A stretch of DNA of 38,444 bases, taken from positions 1 through 38,444 of IMG/VR virus record IMGVR_UViG_3300050821_006434; one strand, written 5' to 3'. Positions 28,003 to 36,804 of the stretch are shown one piece after another (the stretch's first letter is position 1; every line of letters starts with the position of its first letter). Position numbers and translations under genes: made by a program. The notes beneath the pieces are model-generated. The model had not been told where the DNA came from and did no database searches. It was given only the letters and a program-made list of their open reading frames with translations. The stretch comes from a virus.

Positions 28003-29064
28003 TTATTGATAATATTCATAAACAACAATAATTCCTGCGGAACCAAGTCCTCCAGCAGCTCCGCTTGCACCTGCTCCACCTGCCGTTCCAGCGCCTCCAA
28101 CGGCGTAAGAATAGGTTGCGGCAGGTGACGTTATTATCCCATCGACATATGCACCAGACATACCTCCTGTTACAGAACCCGTAGCCGCACTCCCTCCTGC
28201 TCCACCACCGCCTGACCCTGTGTTGGTATTAGCTCCGGTTCCATTAACACCGCTTGAACCACCAGGTCCGCCTCCTCCAAATACGCTATTCGCACCTACG
28301 CCGCCTGTTGAATTTATAAGATTGGTTCCTATTCCTGCTAGCCCTCCTGAGACAGCAATACCAATTGCAGTACCAAGACTTGCAGTAGCTGGGGTTGATG
28401 AGGCTCCGCTATTACCGCCATTAGCAACAATCAAGGTCGTTCCAAAGGTTGTATTTCCACCTGCTCCTCCTACGGTACTTCCAGAAGTTCCCGAGCCATT
28501 ACCACCTGCGCCACCACCAACAGCAAGGACTCTTATGTACAATGGTGGTGGGCTTGTTGGTGTGGTATAAGTGCCAGAACCCGTGGTAAATTTTTGAACC
28601 GTAGGTGCTGTAAAGCTCTTTGAAGAATAGTCCGAGTTCCAACCTGCTGCTGTTGTGACCCCAGTATTGATGCATGTAAATACCGCTTGGGTTCCTGCAC
28701 TCATAGCTGTAATTGTATTTGCACCAGAAGACTGTACCGTAACAACACCAGTAGAATTGTTTACTATCAAAAATGATTGGCCAAGCACCAAGGTTGATGT
28801 TACTGGCATTGTCACAGTTTGGGTCGTAGAGCCCGTAAAAAACTGCTGAAACGTGCTGCCTACTGTCAAAACGGTTGTGCCTGCGGCTGTGGCAGTCGTG
28901 GTATATGCCTCAATATTGTTATTGGCAGTTAGGTTCTTGTTGGCATCCCATCCAGCAAAGGCCGTTGCCGAAGGTGCTACAGTAACTGCATTTACTCCTG
29001 TGCCACCATCTACGACAGGAAGTGGCGTTGTGCTGTTGGCATTGACGCTATTATTAGTTGTCAT
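28003..29064 (-). CDS. glycine-rich tail-tip/adhesin protein
   Basis: 353 aa. N-terminal half has strand-rich sequence (TVLTVGSTFQQFFTGSTTQT, then VTMPVTSTLVLGQSFLIVNN), and the C-terminal third is very Gly-rich (GGGAGGNGSGTSGSTVGGAG, later FGGGGPGGSSGVNGTGANT), ending IIVVYEYYQ. Glycine-rich domains of this type form polyglycine II sandwiches at phage fibre tips that bind host receptors. AAGGAAACACT precedes the ATG. Such regions are variable between relatives. Confidence 0.7.
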   Translation of the reverse strand: MTTNNSVNANSTTPLPVVDGGTGVNAVTVAPSATAFAGWDANKNLTANNNIEAYTTTATAAGTTVLTVGSTFQQFFTGSTTQTVTMPVTSTLVLGQSFLIVNNSTGVVTVQSSGANTITAMSAGTQAVFTCINTGVTTAAGWNSDYSSKSFTAPTVQKFTTGSGTYTTPTSPPPLYIRVLAVGGGAGGNGSGTSGSTVGGAGGNTTFGTTLIVANGGNSGASSTPATASLGTAIGIAVSGGLAGIGTNLINSTGGVGANSVFGGGGPGGSSGVNGTGANTNTGSGGGGAGGSAATGSVTGGMSGAYVDGIITSPAATYSYAVGGAGTAGGAGASGAAGGLGSAGIIVVYEYYQ

Positions 29065-29073
29065 AGTGTTTCC

Positions 29074-29622
29074 TTACGCTACAGTTAAGTTTCCTTGTGC
29101 AGACAAAACCACAAATGTTGTGTTTGCGGTCACACAAAGAATTTGAACGGTATCCCATTGGTTTGTGCTTGTCAGACTTCCGGCACTTGACGTTGCAAGG
29201 TTACCAAAATGACACGTCTGTCCTGTGTTCATTTGAAGTATCCAACCAGCCGCGCCCTTTCCTGCCACACCAAAGACCGAACCTTCAGCGGCTGTTGCAG
29301 GAAGCGTCACTGTAGTTTGTCCGGCATTTGATATAATGTAGCCATTGTTGACCGCGGCGGCCTGCGTGGTTCCTGATACGTCGTTCCAAACAAGCCCACC
29401 AACACCTGTTGACGCAATAGTAATTGACCCAGTGGCTGAGGTTATGTTGATACCAGCGCCTGCAGTTAGCGTCGCGGCAGCGGGATCGCCTGCGGTAGTT
29501 CCAATTGGTATTTGGCCAGCTCCCAGCAAAAGACCTGTTTGATTTGCTGCGGCCTGGCTTAAAAGGATACTGTGCGCGGCCACATTAGGCGAGGCATTAT
29601 TAGTTGTATTATTAGTTGTCAT
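29074..29622 (-). CDS. tail-fibre-like small protein, paralogue of 29635-30078
   Basis: 182 aa, MTTNNTTNNASPNVAAHSIL. From about residue 85 it matches the next gene (NNGYIISNAGQTTVTLPATA with GWILQMNTGQTCHFG, then TSTNQWDTVQILCVTANTTF; the neighbour has VVGNSVDGWTIAQNAGQSIN and SSTNQYDQITFFCVVANTTW). AAGGACGGACTCAA precedes the ATG. Probable receptor-binding or fibre-tip module, duplicated. Confidence 0.65.
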   Translation of the reverse strand: MTTNNTTNNASPNVAAHSILLSQAAANQTGLLLGAGQIPIGTTAGDPAAATLTAGAGINITSATGSITIASTGVGGLVWNDVSGTTQAAAVNNGYIISNAGQTTVTLPATAAEGSVFGVAGKGAAGWILQMNTGQTCHFGNLATSSAGSLTSTNQWDTVQILCVTANTTFVVLSAQGNLTVA

Positions 29623-29634
29623 TTGAGTCCGTCC

Positions 29635-30078
29635 TTAGACTATAGTTAAATTGCCTACTGCTCCCGTCACGTTCCATGTCGTGTTTGCGACCACGCAGAA
29701 AAATGTAATTTGGTCATATTGGTTTGTTGATGATGTTGAACCACCCACACCACCAGTCGTCGATTTATTTCCCATATTTATTGATTGTCCGGCATTCTGG
29801 GCTATTGTCCATCCATCAACGGAGTTTCCTACTACCTGTATGATTGTGCCAAAGGCAGCTGTTAGTGGAAGGGTAAAGGTCACCAAACTTGTTGGGTCAT
29901 TGGCCACATAGATTGTATTGACTGCCATTGCTTGAGTTGGCGTTGTCACGTTTACAATATCTGAGCCAAATATAGGTGCTGTAAACTGAAAGTTTGCTCC
30001 AGCTCGAAGCCCTACGATAATGTCCCCTGCTATTAATGCGCCTCCGTTGGGAAAGGCACTCCATTTGATATCTGCCAT
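29635..30078 (-). CDS. tail-fibre-like small protein, paralogue of 29074-29622
   Basis: 147 aa, MADIKWSAFPNGGALIAGDI; beta-type, with the shared C-terminal module ending NTTWNVTGAVGNLTIV. The start follows GGAGTGATTAC. Slightly different lengths and shared blocks show tandem duplication and divergence with the neighbour. Confidence 0.65.
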   Translation of the reverse strand: MADIKWSAFPNGGALIAGDIIVGLRAGANFQFTAPIFGSDIVNVTTPTQAMAVNTIYVANDPTSLVTFTLPLTAAFGTIIQVVGNSVDGWTIAQNAGQSINMGNKSTTGGVGGSTSSTNQYDQITFFCVVANTTWNVTGAVGNLTIV

Positions 30079-30082
30079 GTAA

Positions 30083-30268
30083 TCACTCCGTGATCATTAA
30101 ATTCAATCCATCTTCAGTAAGCATAAAAATGCCAGTCTCTGTAATCATATGAAACGTGCCAGGTGGCGTTGGCACAAACCCTAAAGATACGCTTTCATCA
30201 AATGGGCTTATCGTTAATGGGTCTTCATTAGTAAGATTAAATCCCAATACATTGTTTAGCGTTCCCAT
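30083..30268 (-). CDS. small protein with TEDGL repeats
   Basis: 61 aa. The C-terminal third is repetitive: MITETGIFMLTEDGLNLMIT. The same kind of run occurs in the gp10-like protein near MITEITEVRMLTEDGLNEMV. Start codon has no good ribosome site and lies 1 nt after the previous stop, suggesting translation by reinitiation. Confidence 0.6.
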   Translation of the reverse strand: MGTLNNVLGFNLTNEDPLTISPFDESVSLGFVPTPPGTFHMITETGIFMLTEDGLNLMITE

Positions 30269-30269
30269 T

Positions 30270-30632
30270 TTATGTCAAGCTTGCATAATTGTTTAACACT
30301 TGAAGCTCCACGCAAATAAAAGGGCTTGTGGCATCTGATGTTATAAAGCTTATGGTGCTTCCGGCCTTTACTTGTCGACCTGCGGGGTTTAATACATTGC
30401 TTGTCGTGCCGACCGTTCCCCCAGGGACTGTTGCCGTGGTCGTAAAGTTCACCCAAATATTAGCGCCTGGTGTGTAGGTAAATATTGCAAGCCAGTATTC
30501 AAAGTTGGATGGTACGACAAAATGTTGTTCAGTGCTGGCAGCAAGTGAACCTGCCCATATATCGTATGTTGGTATGACCCCAAAGGCATTGTAGCCATTG
30601 AAATCGCGCGTCATGCATAATTTTGTAGACAT
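30270..30632 (-). CDS. beta-rich tail-associated small protein
   Basis: 120 aa, MSTKLCMTRDFNGYNAFGVI, then SLAASTEQHFVVPSNFEYWL and NVLNPAGRQVKAGSTISFIT. It resembles a single jelly-roll-type domain such as those in fibre accessory proteins. AAGGAGTGGTTTAA precedes the ATG. No family recognised. Confidence 0.6.
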   Translation of the reverse strand: MSTKLCMTRDFNGYNAFGVIPTYDIWAGSLAASTEQHFVVPSNFEYWLAIFTYTPGANIWVNFTTTATVPGGTVGTTSNVLNPAGRQVKAGSTISFITSDATSPFICVELQVLNNYASLT

Positions 30633-30658
30633 TTAAACCACTCCTTGGTTATCAATGT

Positions 30659-32839
30659 TTAAGGTAAAACTCCTAGCCTTGCGTCTGCTATGTAATAAAG
30701 CCCTAAGACTCCGCTAACGAAAAACAATGAATTAGATACCGTCTTCCCGCCCGAGCCATTTGTTACAGATGCCACAGGGTTTGCTGCTGTTGGTACTGAA
30801 ACTATTGGTCTATAAGTGATTCCAGATAAGCCCGGGAATACAACTTCCCAAGAAGTTGCAAATGTCACATCTGGATTTATAAAATCTATATTCCCAGAAC
30901 CATTTGCAAAAAATAAAAATGTGGTAACTAAATTAATTGTTGGAACTGCGCTATATACAGTAAGACTTGGAACAACCGCTCTTTTTACGGTCTTATAGTC
31001 AATTGTAAAAGCAGAAGGATACATTTGTACTGTTGGTTGAGGAGAAGCCCCGGGAAGAGCTTGAGAATCCATGTTTATTTCTCTGAATTCATATTGCGTC
31101 GTATCTTCATAATAATATTGGCAAAGCCTCAATGTTTGGTCAAAGGATAAGGGAGCGGGACGCGTGGGAATATCTCCGGGAACACAAGATGTCGACTGGA
31201 CTACAACATTTGTTCCAGAGGTAGGGCATGAAAACGTTACTACTATCGCAAAGTTTGCCGTGGTTGAATTATTTGCGGTATTGTCCCAGCTTGAAAAACC
31301 AAAATCAGATAGACTTGTTCCTAGAGTGACTTGATTTGAAAATGCAAGGCCTTGGTTTATTTGCGCCCAATTTGCCGCTGTCAATGTAAATACCCCGTTG
31401 GCGGCAAGTGTGCCAATGCTTGTAGGAAGCGTAGGTATCGAGCTTGATAAATTTCCGTAAAACAAATAAACCCGTGCAACCACATTTGATGTCGAAGCAA
31501 AGGCATATAGATTTACAGATAGTCTGCTTAATGCTGTCAACAAAGCTTGTTTTGAAGAAAGATATTGAAGCATATAAACTGCTTCACTTGGGTTGGTCGT
31601 AGCAAACTGGAAGCCCCCTATAGTTGATTGTGCAACATTTACTGTTCCTACAACACTGCAGCATATTGTTTGATCCCATACATATTTCGGAGAATTAGTA
31701 AACGAGGTTATTGGGCTAAGATCGCTATTATGAATTTGCTTTGGATTCATCGCAAAATCCCACCCCACCAAAAGACTAGAAATAGGCTTAAAGTTCAACT
31801 TTGGCTGGAAGTAATGAAACAGATGATCAATTTCCCGCTCAGGCGTTTCCTGGATATATCCAACAATGGTATTGTTGATTGCTGCGGCTAGCTGCACGCA
31901 TGAAATATTTACTGATACACCATTGGGTATGACGATGCTTACATTCACAAAGCCATTGCCTACACCTGGATTTGTTATAGATATAGGCGTTGCATTGGCG
32001 ATTACGGAATAGTCTGCGGATACTGCGGTTCCCGAGGCTAGCGTTTGTGGTGCGCCTGTAATAGACGGCGTATAGGTCATGGACAATGTCACATTTGCAC
32101 CATTGCTTTGAGCAATGAAAGTCGCTGAAACTGGAGTGCTTGCAAGTATCCTTGGGGCTAGTATCTTTTGTGTTAGCTGGATGGGAAGGGAGAATCCTGT
32201 GGTGCTTATGCCTAACGCGTATGCCGGATTTCCGATGTTGTTCGTGGCTCCTGATATTGGGATTTGCCAGACATTTACGGTTCCTGTTCCTGTTGTGATT
32301 ACTGACCAATCAGGTGCAATCTCCGTTGTGACTGTGCCACTTGCGATGTTGAATGTCTGTGGATTTGTAGATGTGGCAGTTGTTGGGAAGTCTACGTCTA
32401 CGAATTGACCGTTGGAGATGATGTTGTCAGACGTGCTTGTGTTTCCACCACCTCCGCCTTCTGCGGATACTCCTGGCCAGTTTGGAATATCAAATTGAAA
32501 CACACCTGTACTACTATAGACCGTAATGTAATAATTATCAGCAGTTGTAGATGGTGGTTGATCATTTGGGGTGCCAGCAAAAGGCCAAAGATAAATAGGG
32601 ATGTTGCCGCCACTGGAATCTATATAGGTACCAATGCCTGAAAGCTGTAATACAGAGCCTATGTTTACATAGGAATAACTACCAGGACCTGTGCCTACCA
32701 GTTCATAAACATCTTTTGGGGTTGTTCTTGCATTATCATGAAAAAAACTTACAAAGCCGCCAGCCAGGGGAACATTTAGGGTCTTGTCCCATAGCTGCTG
32801 CTGCAAAGGTGGCATAATAACGGCTTGGTTCAATACCAT
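30659..32839 (-). CDS. tail fibre / tailspike protein
   Basis: 726 aa from ATG 32839 (MVLNQAVIMPPLQQQLWDKT), preferred over the first ATG at 32851, which lies on top of the AAGG site. Residues 1-60 (LAGGFVSFFHDNARTTPKDV) are typical of virion-attachment ends of phage fibres, which often start with 'LAGGxVxFF'. Then a G-rich hinge (SAEGGGGGNTSTSDN near 130), carbohydrate-binding-like beta domains, and a C-terminal beta region (LSGITYRPIVSVPTAANP). Role: host recognition. The gene starts the leftward fibre operon and is followed by the accessory fibre genes. Confidence 0.8.
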   Translation of the reverse strand: MVLNQAVIMPPLQQQLWDKTLNVPLAGGFVSFFHDNARTTPKDVYELVGTGPGSYSYVNIGSVLQLSGIGTYIDSSGGNIPIYLWPFAGTPNDQPPSTTADNYYITVYSSTGVFQFDIPNWPGVSAEGGGGGNTSTSDNIISNGQFVDVDFPTTATSTNPQTFNIASGTVTTEIAPDWSVITTGTGTVNVWQIPISGATNNIGNPAYALGISTTGFSLPIQLTQKILAPRILASTPVSATFIAQSNGANVTLSMTYTPSITGAPQTLASGTAVSADYSVIANATPISITNPGVGNGFVNVSIVIPNGVSVNISCVQLAAAINNTIVGYIQETPEREIDHLFHYFQPKLNFKPISSLLVGWDFAMNPKQIHNSDLSPITSFTNSPKYVWDQTICCSVVGTVNVAQSTIGGFQFATTNPSEAVYMLQYLSSKQALLTALSRLSVNLYAFASTSNVVARVYLFYGNLSSSIPTLPTSIGTLAANGVFTLTAANWAQINQGLAFSNQVTLGTSLSDFGFSSWDNTANNSTTANFAIVVTFSCPTSGTNVVVQSTSCVPGDIPTRPAPLSFDQTLRLCQYYYEDTTQYEFREINMDSQALPGASPQPTVQMYPSAFTIDYKTVKRAVVPSLTVYSAVPTINLVTTFLFFANGSGNIDFINPDVTFATSWEVVFPGLSGITYRPIVSVPTAANPVASVTNGSGGKTVSNSLFFVSGVLGLYYIADARLGVLP

Positions 32840-32879
32840 ATCGAATATCATCCTTGATATTTAGTGTTTCAATTATACA

Positions 32880-33446
32880 TTAGCTTTCCGACAAACTCCA
32901 TTCTTCGATGGGAAGTATCAAATCATCTTCTGGCAATAGTTTTAGTCTCTTAAGTGCTTTTTTGTCTTGTATGTAATTGTTGTATTGGAGTTGGGTTTCT
33001 AGGGGAAAAGAACAAGACCCTTCTTTATGTTTTAAAGAAAGAGATGTTTTCTTATATAGCCCTCCCCTACTAGTGTTCAATTTCTGATAGGGGACGCCTA
33101 CTAGTGTCGAACTTTTATACTGTTCTCTTTTTATTCTATTTCCTACTAGTGTCAAAATTCTGGACAATATTCTTCCGCGCTTAAATTTTCTATTTGATGT
33201 AAGACCTATACGCTCAATCAGCCTATATTTTTCAAGTTTATTCAATGCATCAAAAACTGTGGTTCTATGAAAACCAGTTATTTCTGATAACTTCATAGCT
33301 GAATAGGGAAAGGGCTTGTCATTTCTAATAAGAAAACCTAGAAGCTTATAAAATACTGATCTTTCTACTCCTGAAAGTTTTAGACGTTTATATGCGATTT
33401 CAAAGACAAGACCATTTAAAGACTTGGTTGTTTTGTAGGTGCTCAT
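32880..33446 (-). CDS. winged-helix protein with internal iteron-like DNA (possible second initiator or regulator)
   Basis: 188 aa, MSTYKTTKSLNGLVFEIAYK. Winged-helix core at about 20-95: SGVERSVFYKLLGFLIRNDK, then MKLSEITGFHRTTVFDALNK and LEKYRLIERIGLTSNRKFKR. The C-terminal half is basic and low in complexity. The plan (DNA-binding domain, then a linker encoded by repeats) resembles the initiator at 17798-18655, although sequence similarity is not obvious. It has its own promoter (33533-33561) and follows the terminator of the structural operon. Confidence 0.65.
   Translation of the reverse strand: MSTYKTTKSLNGLVFEIAYKRLKLSGVERSVFYKLLGFLIRNDKPFPYSAMKLSEITGFHRTTVFDALNKLEKYRLIERIGLTSNRKFKRGRILSRILTLVGNRIKREQYKSSTLVGVPYQKLNTSRGGLYKKTSLSLKHKEGSCSFPLETQLQYNNYIQDKKALKRLKLLPEDDLILPIEEWSLSES
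33066..33152. repeat. three CCTACTAGTGT direct repeats inside the winged-helix gene
   Basis: CCTACTAGTGT occurs at 33066-33076, 33097-33107 and 33142-33152, with similar 3' context (T/C then NAA and TT). Spacing is 31 and 45 bp, near three and a little over four helical turns. As in the main initiator, the repeats lie in the linker-coding part downstream of the DNA-binding domain. Possible iterons of a second origin or autoregulatory sites. Confidence 0.65.
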
Positions 33447-33482
33447 TTGATATACTTTTCCCGTTCTTGATGGAACAACCTG

Positions 33483-33518
33483 AAAGCCGAGCGGGCGCTA
33501 ACCCATATGTTCGGCTTT
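33483..33518. promoter_or_regulatory. 8-bp stem-loop in the leader of the winged-helix gene
   Basis: AAAGCCGA (33483-33490) pairs with TCGGCTTT (33511-33518) across 20 nt. On the minus strand it lies just after the promoter at 33533, near the mRNA 5' end. On the plus strand it is followed by ATTTTTATTT and could end a rightward transcript. Confidence 0.5.
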
Positions 33519-33532
33519 ATTTTTATTTATGG

Positions 33533-33561
33533 ATTGTACGTTGATGCTAAATTAAAGGCAA
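33533..33561 (-). promoter_or_regulatory. promoter for the winged-helix gene
   Basis: Minus strand: TTGCCT (33556-33561), 17-nt spacer, TACAAT (33533-33538), about 90 nt before the start codon at 33446. It directly follows the terminator at 33558-33586. Confidence 0.6.
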
Positions 33562-33586
33562 AAAAAATCCCGAAGGTTCGGGATTT
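33558..33586 (-). terminator. strong rho-independent terminator of the late operon
   Basis: AAATCCCGAA (33565-33574) and TTCGGGATTT (33577-33586) form a perfect 10-bp stem with a 2-nt centre. On the minus strand it is followed by a run of eight T. It lies after the last ejection-protein gene and the 20-aa peptide. Confidence 0.85.
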
Positions 33587-33603
33587 ATAAACAACAACAA
33601 ATA

Positions 33604-33666
33604 CTATTTAGACAAATGCAAATACACCCAATAGGCACCAAATATTGCAGACAAAATTAATAACAT
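33604..33666 (-). CDS. 20-aa membrane peptide
   Basis: MLLILSAIFGAYWVYLHLSK, nearly all hydrophobic with a positive end, preceded by GGAGTTAAC at ideal spacing. It lies 50 nt after the last ejection-protein gene and 18 nt before the operon terminator. Size and composition fit a small membrane-acting peptide (toxin-like or lysis-related), but coding is unproven. Confidence 0.5.
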   Translation of the reverse strand: MLLILSAIFGAYWVYLHLSK

Positions 33667-33715
33667 GTTAACTCCAATTAGTTTGTCATAAGAATATTAT
33701 ATTTATAGCCATATA

Positions 33716-35440
33716 TCAATCATTATGTGCAGTAAATATCTTCCCAATTAAATATTTTAATCCCTGTGCTCCAAGAGTACCAGCAGCAGCGCCACCAACA
33801 AGCTTTGTTCTTGTTGACAATTGTTCTTCATAATTTTTTCGTTCCCGTCCTATTTTTGTTGTTTTCTTATTCATTCTACCAATTGCATTTTTATATCTAT
33901 TTGCCATATAAACAATATGTTCTAATTTTTGTTTCTCTTCAGCTTTTAATAAGCCGGATGTAACCTTATCATGCAAAAGAGAATTTATTTTTGCAATTTT
34001 TTTATCAAAATCCTGACCTGTTAAAGGATTTTTCTTTCCTTCAGTCACATGTCCAAGTAAGGCTTTTTTGAAATCTTGAGATCCAAACAAATATTTTCTT
34101 ACAGCTTCATTTTCAGGTTGTAGCAACTCTCTGTAGAAACTGTCAGATATTTTTCCTAGCTTTGTATCTGATCTCCAAGCCTTAGCAAAGGTTGGATTAT
34201 ATTTTATAGGAGCGCCAACCGTTTCATATACCTTGTTTATTTTAGCAAACTTCTTTGCTTCTTCAGGTGTCATTGTTCCTTCAACCCTAGAAGTTGCGTC
34301 TTGAGAAACTTTTTGTAACTTTCTTCCTGTGTCTAAAAGGCTTTCTTTCTCACCTTGAGTTAGGTTTTGGCTTTTGGCTTTCTTAAATGCTAATCCTGAA
34401 GCATCGCGTGTTTCTCGCATGAACCTAATATAATCTTGAAGTTTTGAATTCTTGGCTGGCACTTCTATTTCATATGGGTTTCCAGCCTCATCCAATATAT
34501 TTGAGAATTTTATCTTAGGACTGATCCCTTCAGCCTCTTTAATGGTGCTTCTCGGAACACCTGCTATATCAGACATTTGATTATGAAGTTCATGTAATTC
34601 ATAAGGATTTTTTATTGGTTTTTGACCTATTTTCCCTTGTCCGTATTCCCCATATGATTTTTCAAAATATGAATTCAATTTCTTCTTGCTGCCGCCAAAA
34701 GCTTCAGACAACGCTTTTGCAGTGTCCACGAAATGCTCTTGAGGCAAAATACCTCCTGCTTTTTCAGTGGCTTTTTGTTCAAATTGCTCGCCTTTGCCTG
34801 TAATACGGCTAAGAGACTCCAATAGTTTAGTTTCATATTCCTTGAGGTTCTTAAGAGATTCTGATGGCCTGGTCATCCAGTTATAGGCATCTTTGACACC
34901 CCTCATAGCCATGGGAATGGCACTTCCTGCTGCACCTAATGTTGTGCCTAGCAAAGAGTTATCAGGGTCTGCCTCAAGCCCCCCAATGATGCCACCAGGA
35001 ACAACCGTTTGTGCTGCTCGCATTGAAGGAGAAGCGCCTTTTGCTACAAATGCTTCCGATCCGGCAACTGGAATTGCAAATGGAGATATGAAGTTTCCAA
35101 CATCCTTGCCAAATTGTCCTGCGGTGCTTTCAGGGGCATATCTATTAAAATCAGCTCTAGGTACTTTGTAATCGCTTTTTTTCCCTGTCCATGCTTCATA
35201 TCCCTTGATAAATGGATAGTGCAAGCCTTGAGCTACATTTGCCCCTATATCGCTTAGACCATGTGCTATTCCAGGAAAAAGACCCATTTCGTAATCGGCA
35301 ACGTTTTTAAAAAAACCCTGTTGTTTTTCAGGTGCTGGCATCCCTTCAAGCTGACTAAGCAAGTTTGGATCAGTTACTTCTGAATTTAACTTATTTAGTA
35401 GTTCTGGATCGGTAACTTCCTTTTTTACTTTTCGTACCAT
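33716..35440 (-). CDS. ejection (DNA-injection) protein, P22 gp16-like position
   Basis: 574 aa (P22 gp16: 609). N-terminus has repeated VTDPELLNKLNSEVTDPNLL, then a Gly/Ala-rich middle (GGLEADPDNSLLGTTLGAAG) of the type that inserts in membranes, then long charged helices (ESLLDTGRKLQKVSQDATSR) and a Gly-rich end (TKLVGGAAAGTLGAQGLKYL). Such proteins are ejected with the DNA and form the transenvelope channel. Third of the three ejection genes, overlapping the second by 16 nt. Start follows AAGGAAAATGGAAA. Confidence 0.75.
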   Translation of the reverse strand: MVRKVKKEVTDPELLNKLNSEVTDPNLLSQLEGMPAPEKQQGFFKNVADYEMGLFPGIAHGLSDIGANVAQGLHYPFIKGYEAWTGKKSDYKVPRADFNRYAPESTAGQFGKDVGNFISPFAIPVAGSEAFVAKGASPSMRAAQTVVPGGIIGGLEADPDNSLLGTTLGAAGSAIPMAMRGVKDAYNWMTRPSESLKNLKEYETKLLESLSRITGKGEQFEQKATEKAGGILPQEHFVDTAKALSEAFGGSKKKLNSYFEKSYGEYGQGKIGQKPIKNPYELHELHNQMSDIAGVPRSTIKEAEGISPKIKFSNILDEAGNPYEIEVPAKNSKLQDYIRFMRETRDASGLAFKKAKSQNLTQGEKESLLDTGRKLQKVSQDATSRVEGTMTPEEAKKFAKINKVYETVGAPIKYNPTFAKAWRSDTKLGKISDSFYRELLQPENEAVRKYLFGSQDFKKALLGHVTEGKKNPLTGQDFDKKIAKINSLLHDKVTSGLLKAEEKQKLEHIVYMANRYKNAIGRMNKKTTKIGRERKNYEEQLSTRTKLVGGAAAGTLGAQGLKYLIGKIFTAHND

Positions 35441-36804
35441 TTTCCATTTTCCTTAACATAAGTTTTTCCATTTATAATTTTTTCATCTTCGATCTCTTCA
35501 GATTCATTGCCATGATGCATATTCTGTTCATGCTCAAATTGCTTATCAGGATCAAAGTAATAATCTTGCGTCGCAGGAATGCTTTTTAATGCTTTCTTTT
35601 CAGCTTTGTTTAGTTCTTGTTGCCATCTCATGCCTGCTTTTAAGTTAGCACTCGCAGGAACGAGGCCTTCTTTGATCCATTTTTTAATTCTTGCAGAAAC
35701 ATCATCGGCCTTTAAAGATTCCGCATATCTATTGTAGGTCTGGTTGGTTCTTCCTGCTTGGAACCTAGAGGCCTCTGAAACAGTTGTATTTGTTAATGCT
35801 TTATCTGCTACCAAAAGATCATCAATCATTTTTGCTGACTTTTTATCCGTATTATATTTTCTTGCAGCCTCTTCCATCTTAAAAGTAGCTCCTGGCCCTG
35901 AAAATGGTGCGGCTCCTTTAAAAGCCAAAGGATATAATGAATTAAATAACGAAATATTCTTAGCAGATTCTTTTTGCTTTTCGGTAGTCTGTTTTTTAAA
36001 TCCTATTGTTTGACCTGTATTTGGATCTTTAATTTCTGTGTCGCCTGGTTTTAACCCATTTAGTTGACGGTGTCTAATATCTGATAAATCTTCTTGTCTT
36101 TGGGACTTGGCTTTTTCTATGGCTTCAGCTTGTTTAACTACTGTACTATTTTCACCGTATTGTTGTTTTAATCTAAGCATACTTTCCGCATCACGAGCGC
36201 TTCCTGTTAGTGCTGCTTCCTTGTTCGTAGGAGGTGTCAGTCCGGCTTGCTTATAAAACATGGCCTTCATAAAATCATCTTTATTTATTCCAAAAGGCAA
36301 TTGTTGACCAGTAGGTTGTGGTGATGGTTCTGGTTGAGGAGCAAACATTCCTTGTCCACCAGGTGTAAATTCTTCTTTAGGATTGCTCCTTAAAAGTTGT
36401 TCTGCAAATGAAGTTGGTGCTTCTGTCTTTGGTTCTGCAACAGTAGAACCAACATTATTTCTTTTGTCACTAAAATAATCATTCATCATATCTTGATAAA
36501 ATTTAGCTTGTTTTGCCTTGGATAATTGCGCATCATATTGAGCCTGTAACATCTGCCTTCTTAATGGCAATAGAGAAAGCTCTCCTTGCTTTCCTTGTAA
36601 TGTAGCCGCCTCTTGTTGCATAGCATATTTTGCCTTCGCCTCATTTATCTTATTAGCAAGCTCTTTCCCAAACTCAGTATTTTGATGTGTGCGTGGCATA
36701 TATCCCAACTCCATCCCTTGCTTAATGGCAGACATATAATCAGGAACAGAAGACTTTAGTGGATTATCACCCACAATATTAGGCAAATTAAATTGAATTG
36801 CCAT
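35425..36804 (-). CDS. ejection (DNA-injection) protein, P22 gp20-like position
   Basis: 459 aa (P22 gp20: 471). Very helical, Gln/Ala/Lys-rich (KQGMELGYMPRTHQNTEFGK, then QMLQAQYDAQLSKAKQAKFY), with a Pro/Gln linker (QPEPSPQPTGQQLPFGINKD) and a helical C-terminal half (DKKSAKMIDDLLVADKALTN). Order gp7-gp20-gp16 is as in P22. ATG overlaps the previous stop as TAATG with GGGAGGTCAC upstream. Confidence 0.75.
   Translation of the reverse strand: MAIQFNLPNIVGDNPLKSSVPDYMSAIKQGMELGYMPRTHQNTEFGKELANKINEAKAKYAMQQEAATLQGKQGELSLLPLRRQMLQAQYDAQLSKAKQAKFYQDMMNDYFSDKRNNVGSTVAEPKTEAPTSFAEQLLRSNPKEEFTPGGQGMFAPQPEPSPQPTGQQLPFGINKDDFMKAMFYKQAGLTPPTNKEAALTGSARDAESMLRLKQQYGENSTVVKQAEAIEKAKSQRQEDLSDIRHRQLNGLKPGDTEIKDPNTGQTIGFKKQTTEKQKESAKNISLFNSLYPLAFKGAAPFSGPGATFKMEEAARKYNTDKKSAKMIDDLLVADKALTNTTVSEASRFQAGRTNQTYNRYAESLKADDVSARIKKWIKEGLVPASANLKAGMRWQQELNKAEKKALKSIPATQDYYFDPDKQFEHEQNMHHGNESEEIEDEKIINGKTYVKENGKWYEK

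Noticed and set aside
28003-29064. Assignment of the Gly-rich protein to a specific adhesin family
   Set aside because: Gly-rich tips evolve quickly and composition alone cannot show homology, so only the general role is given.
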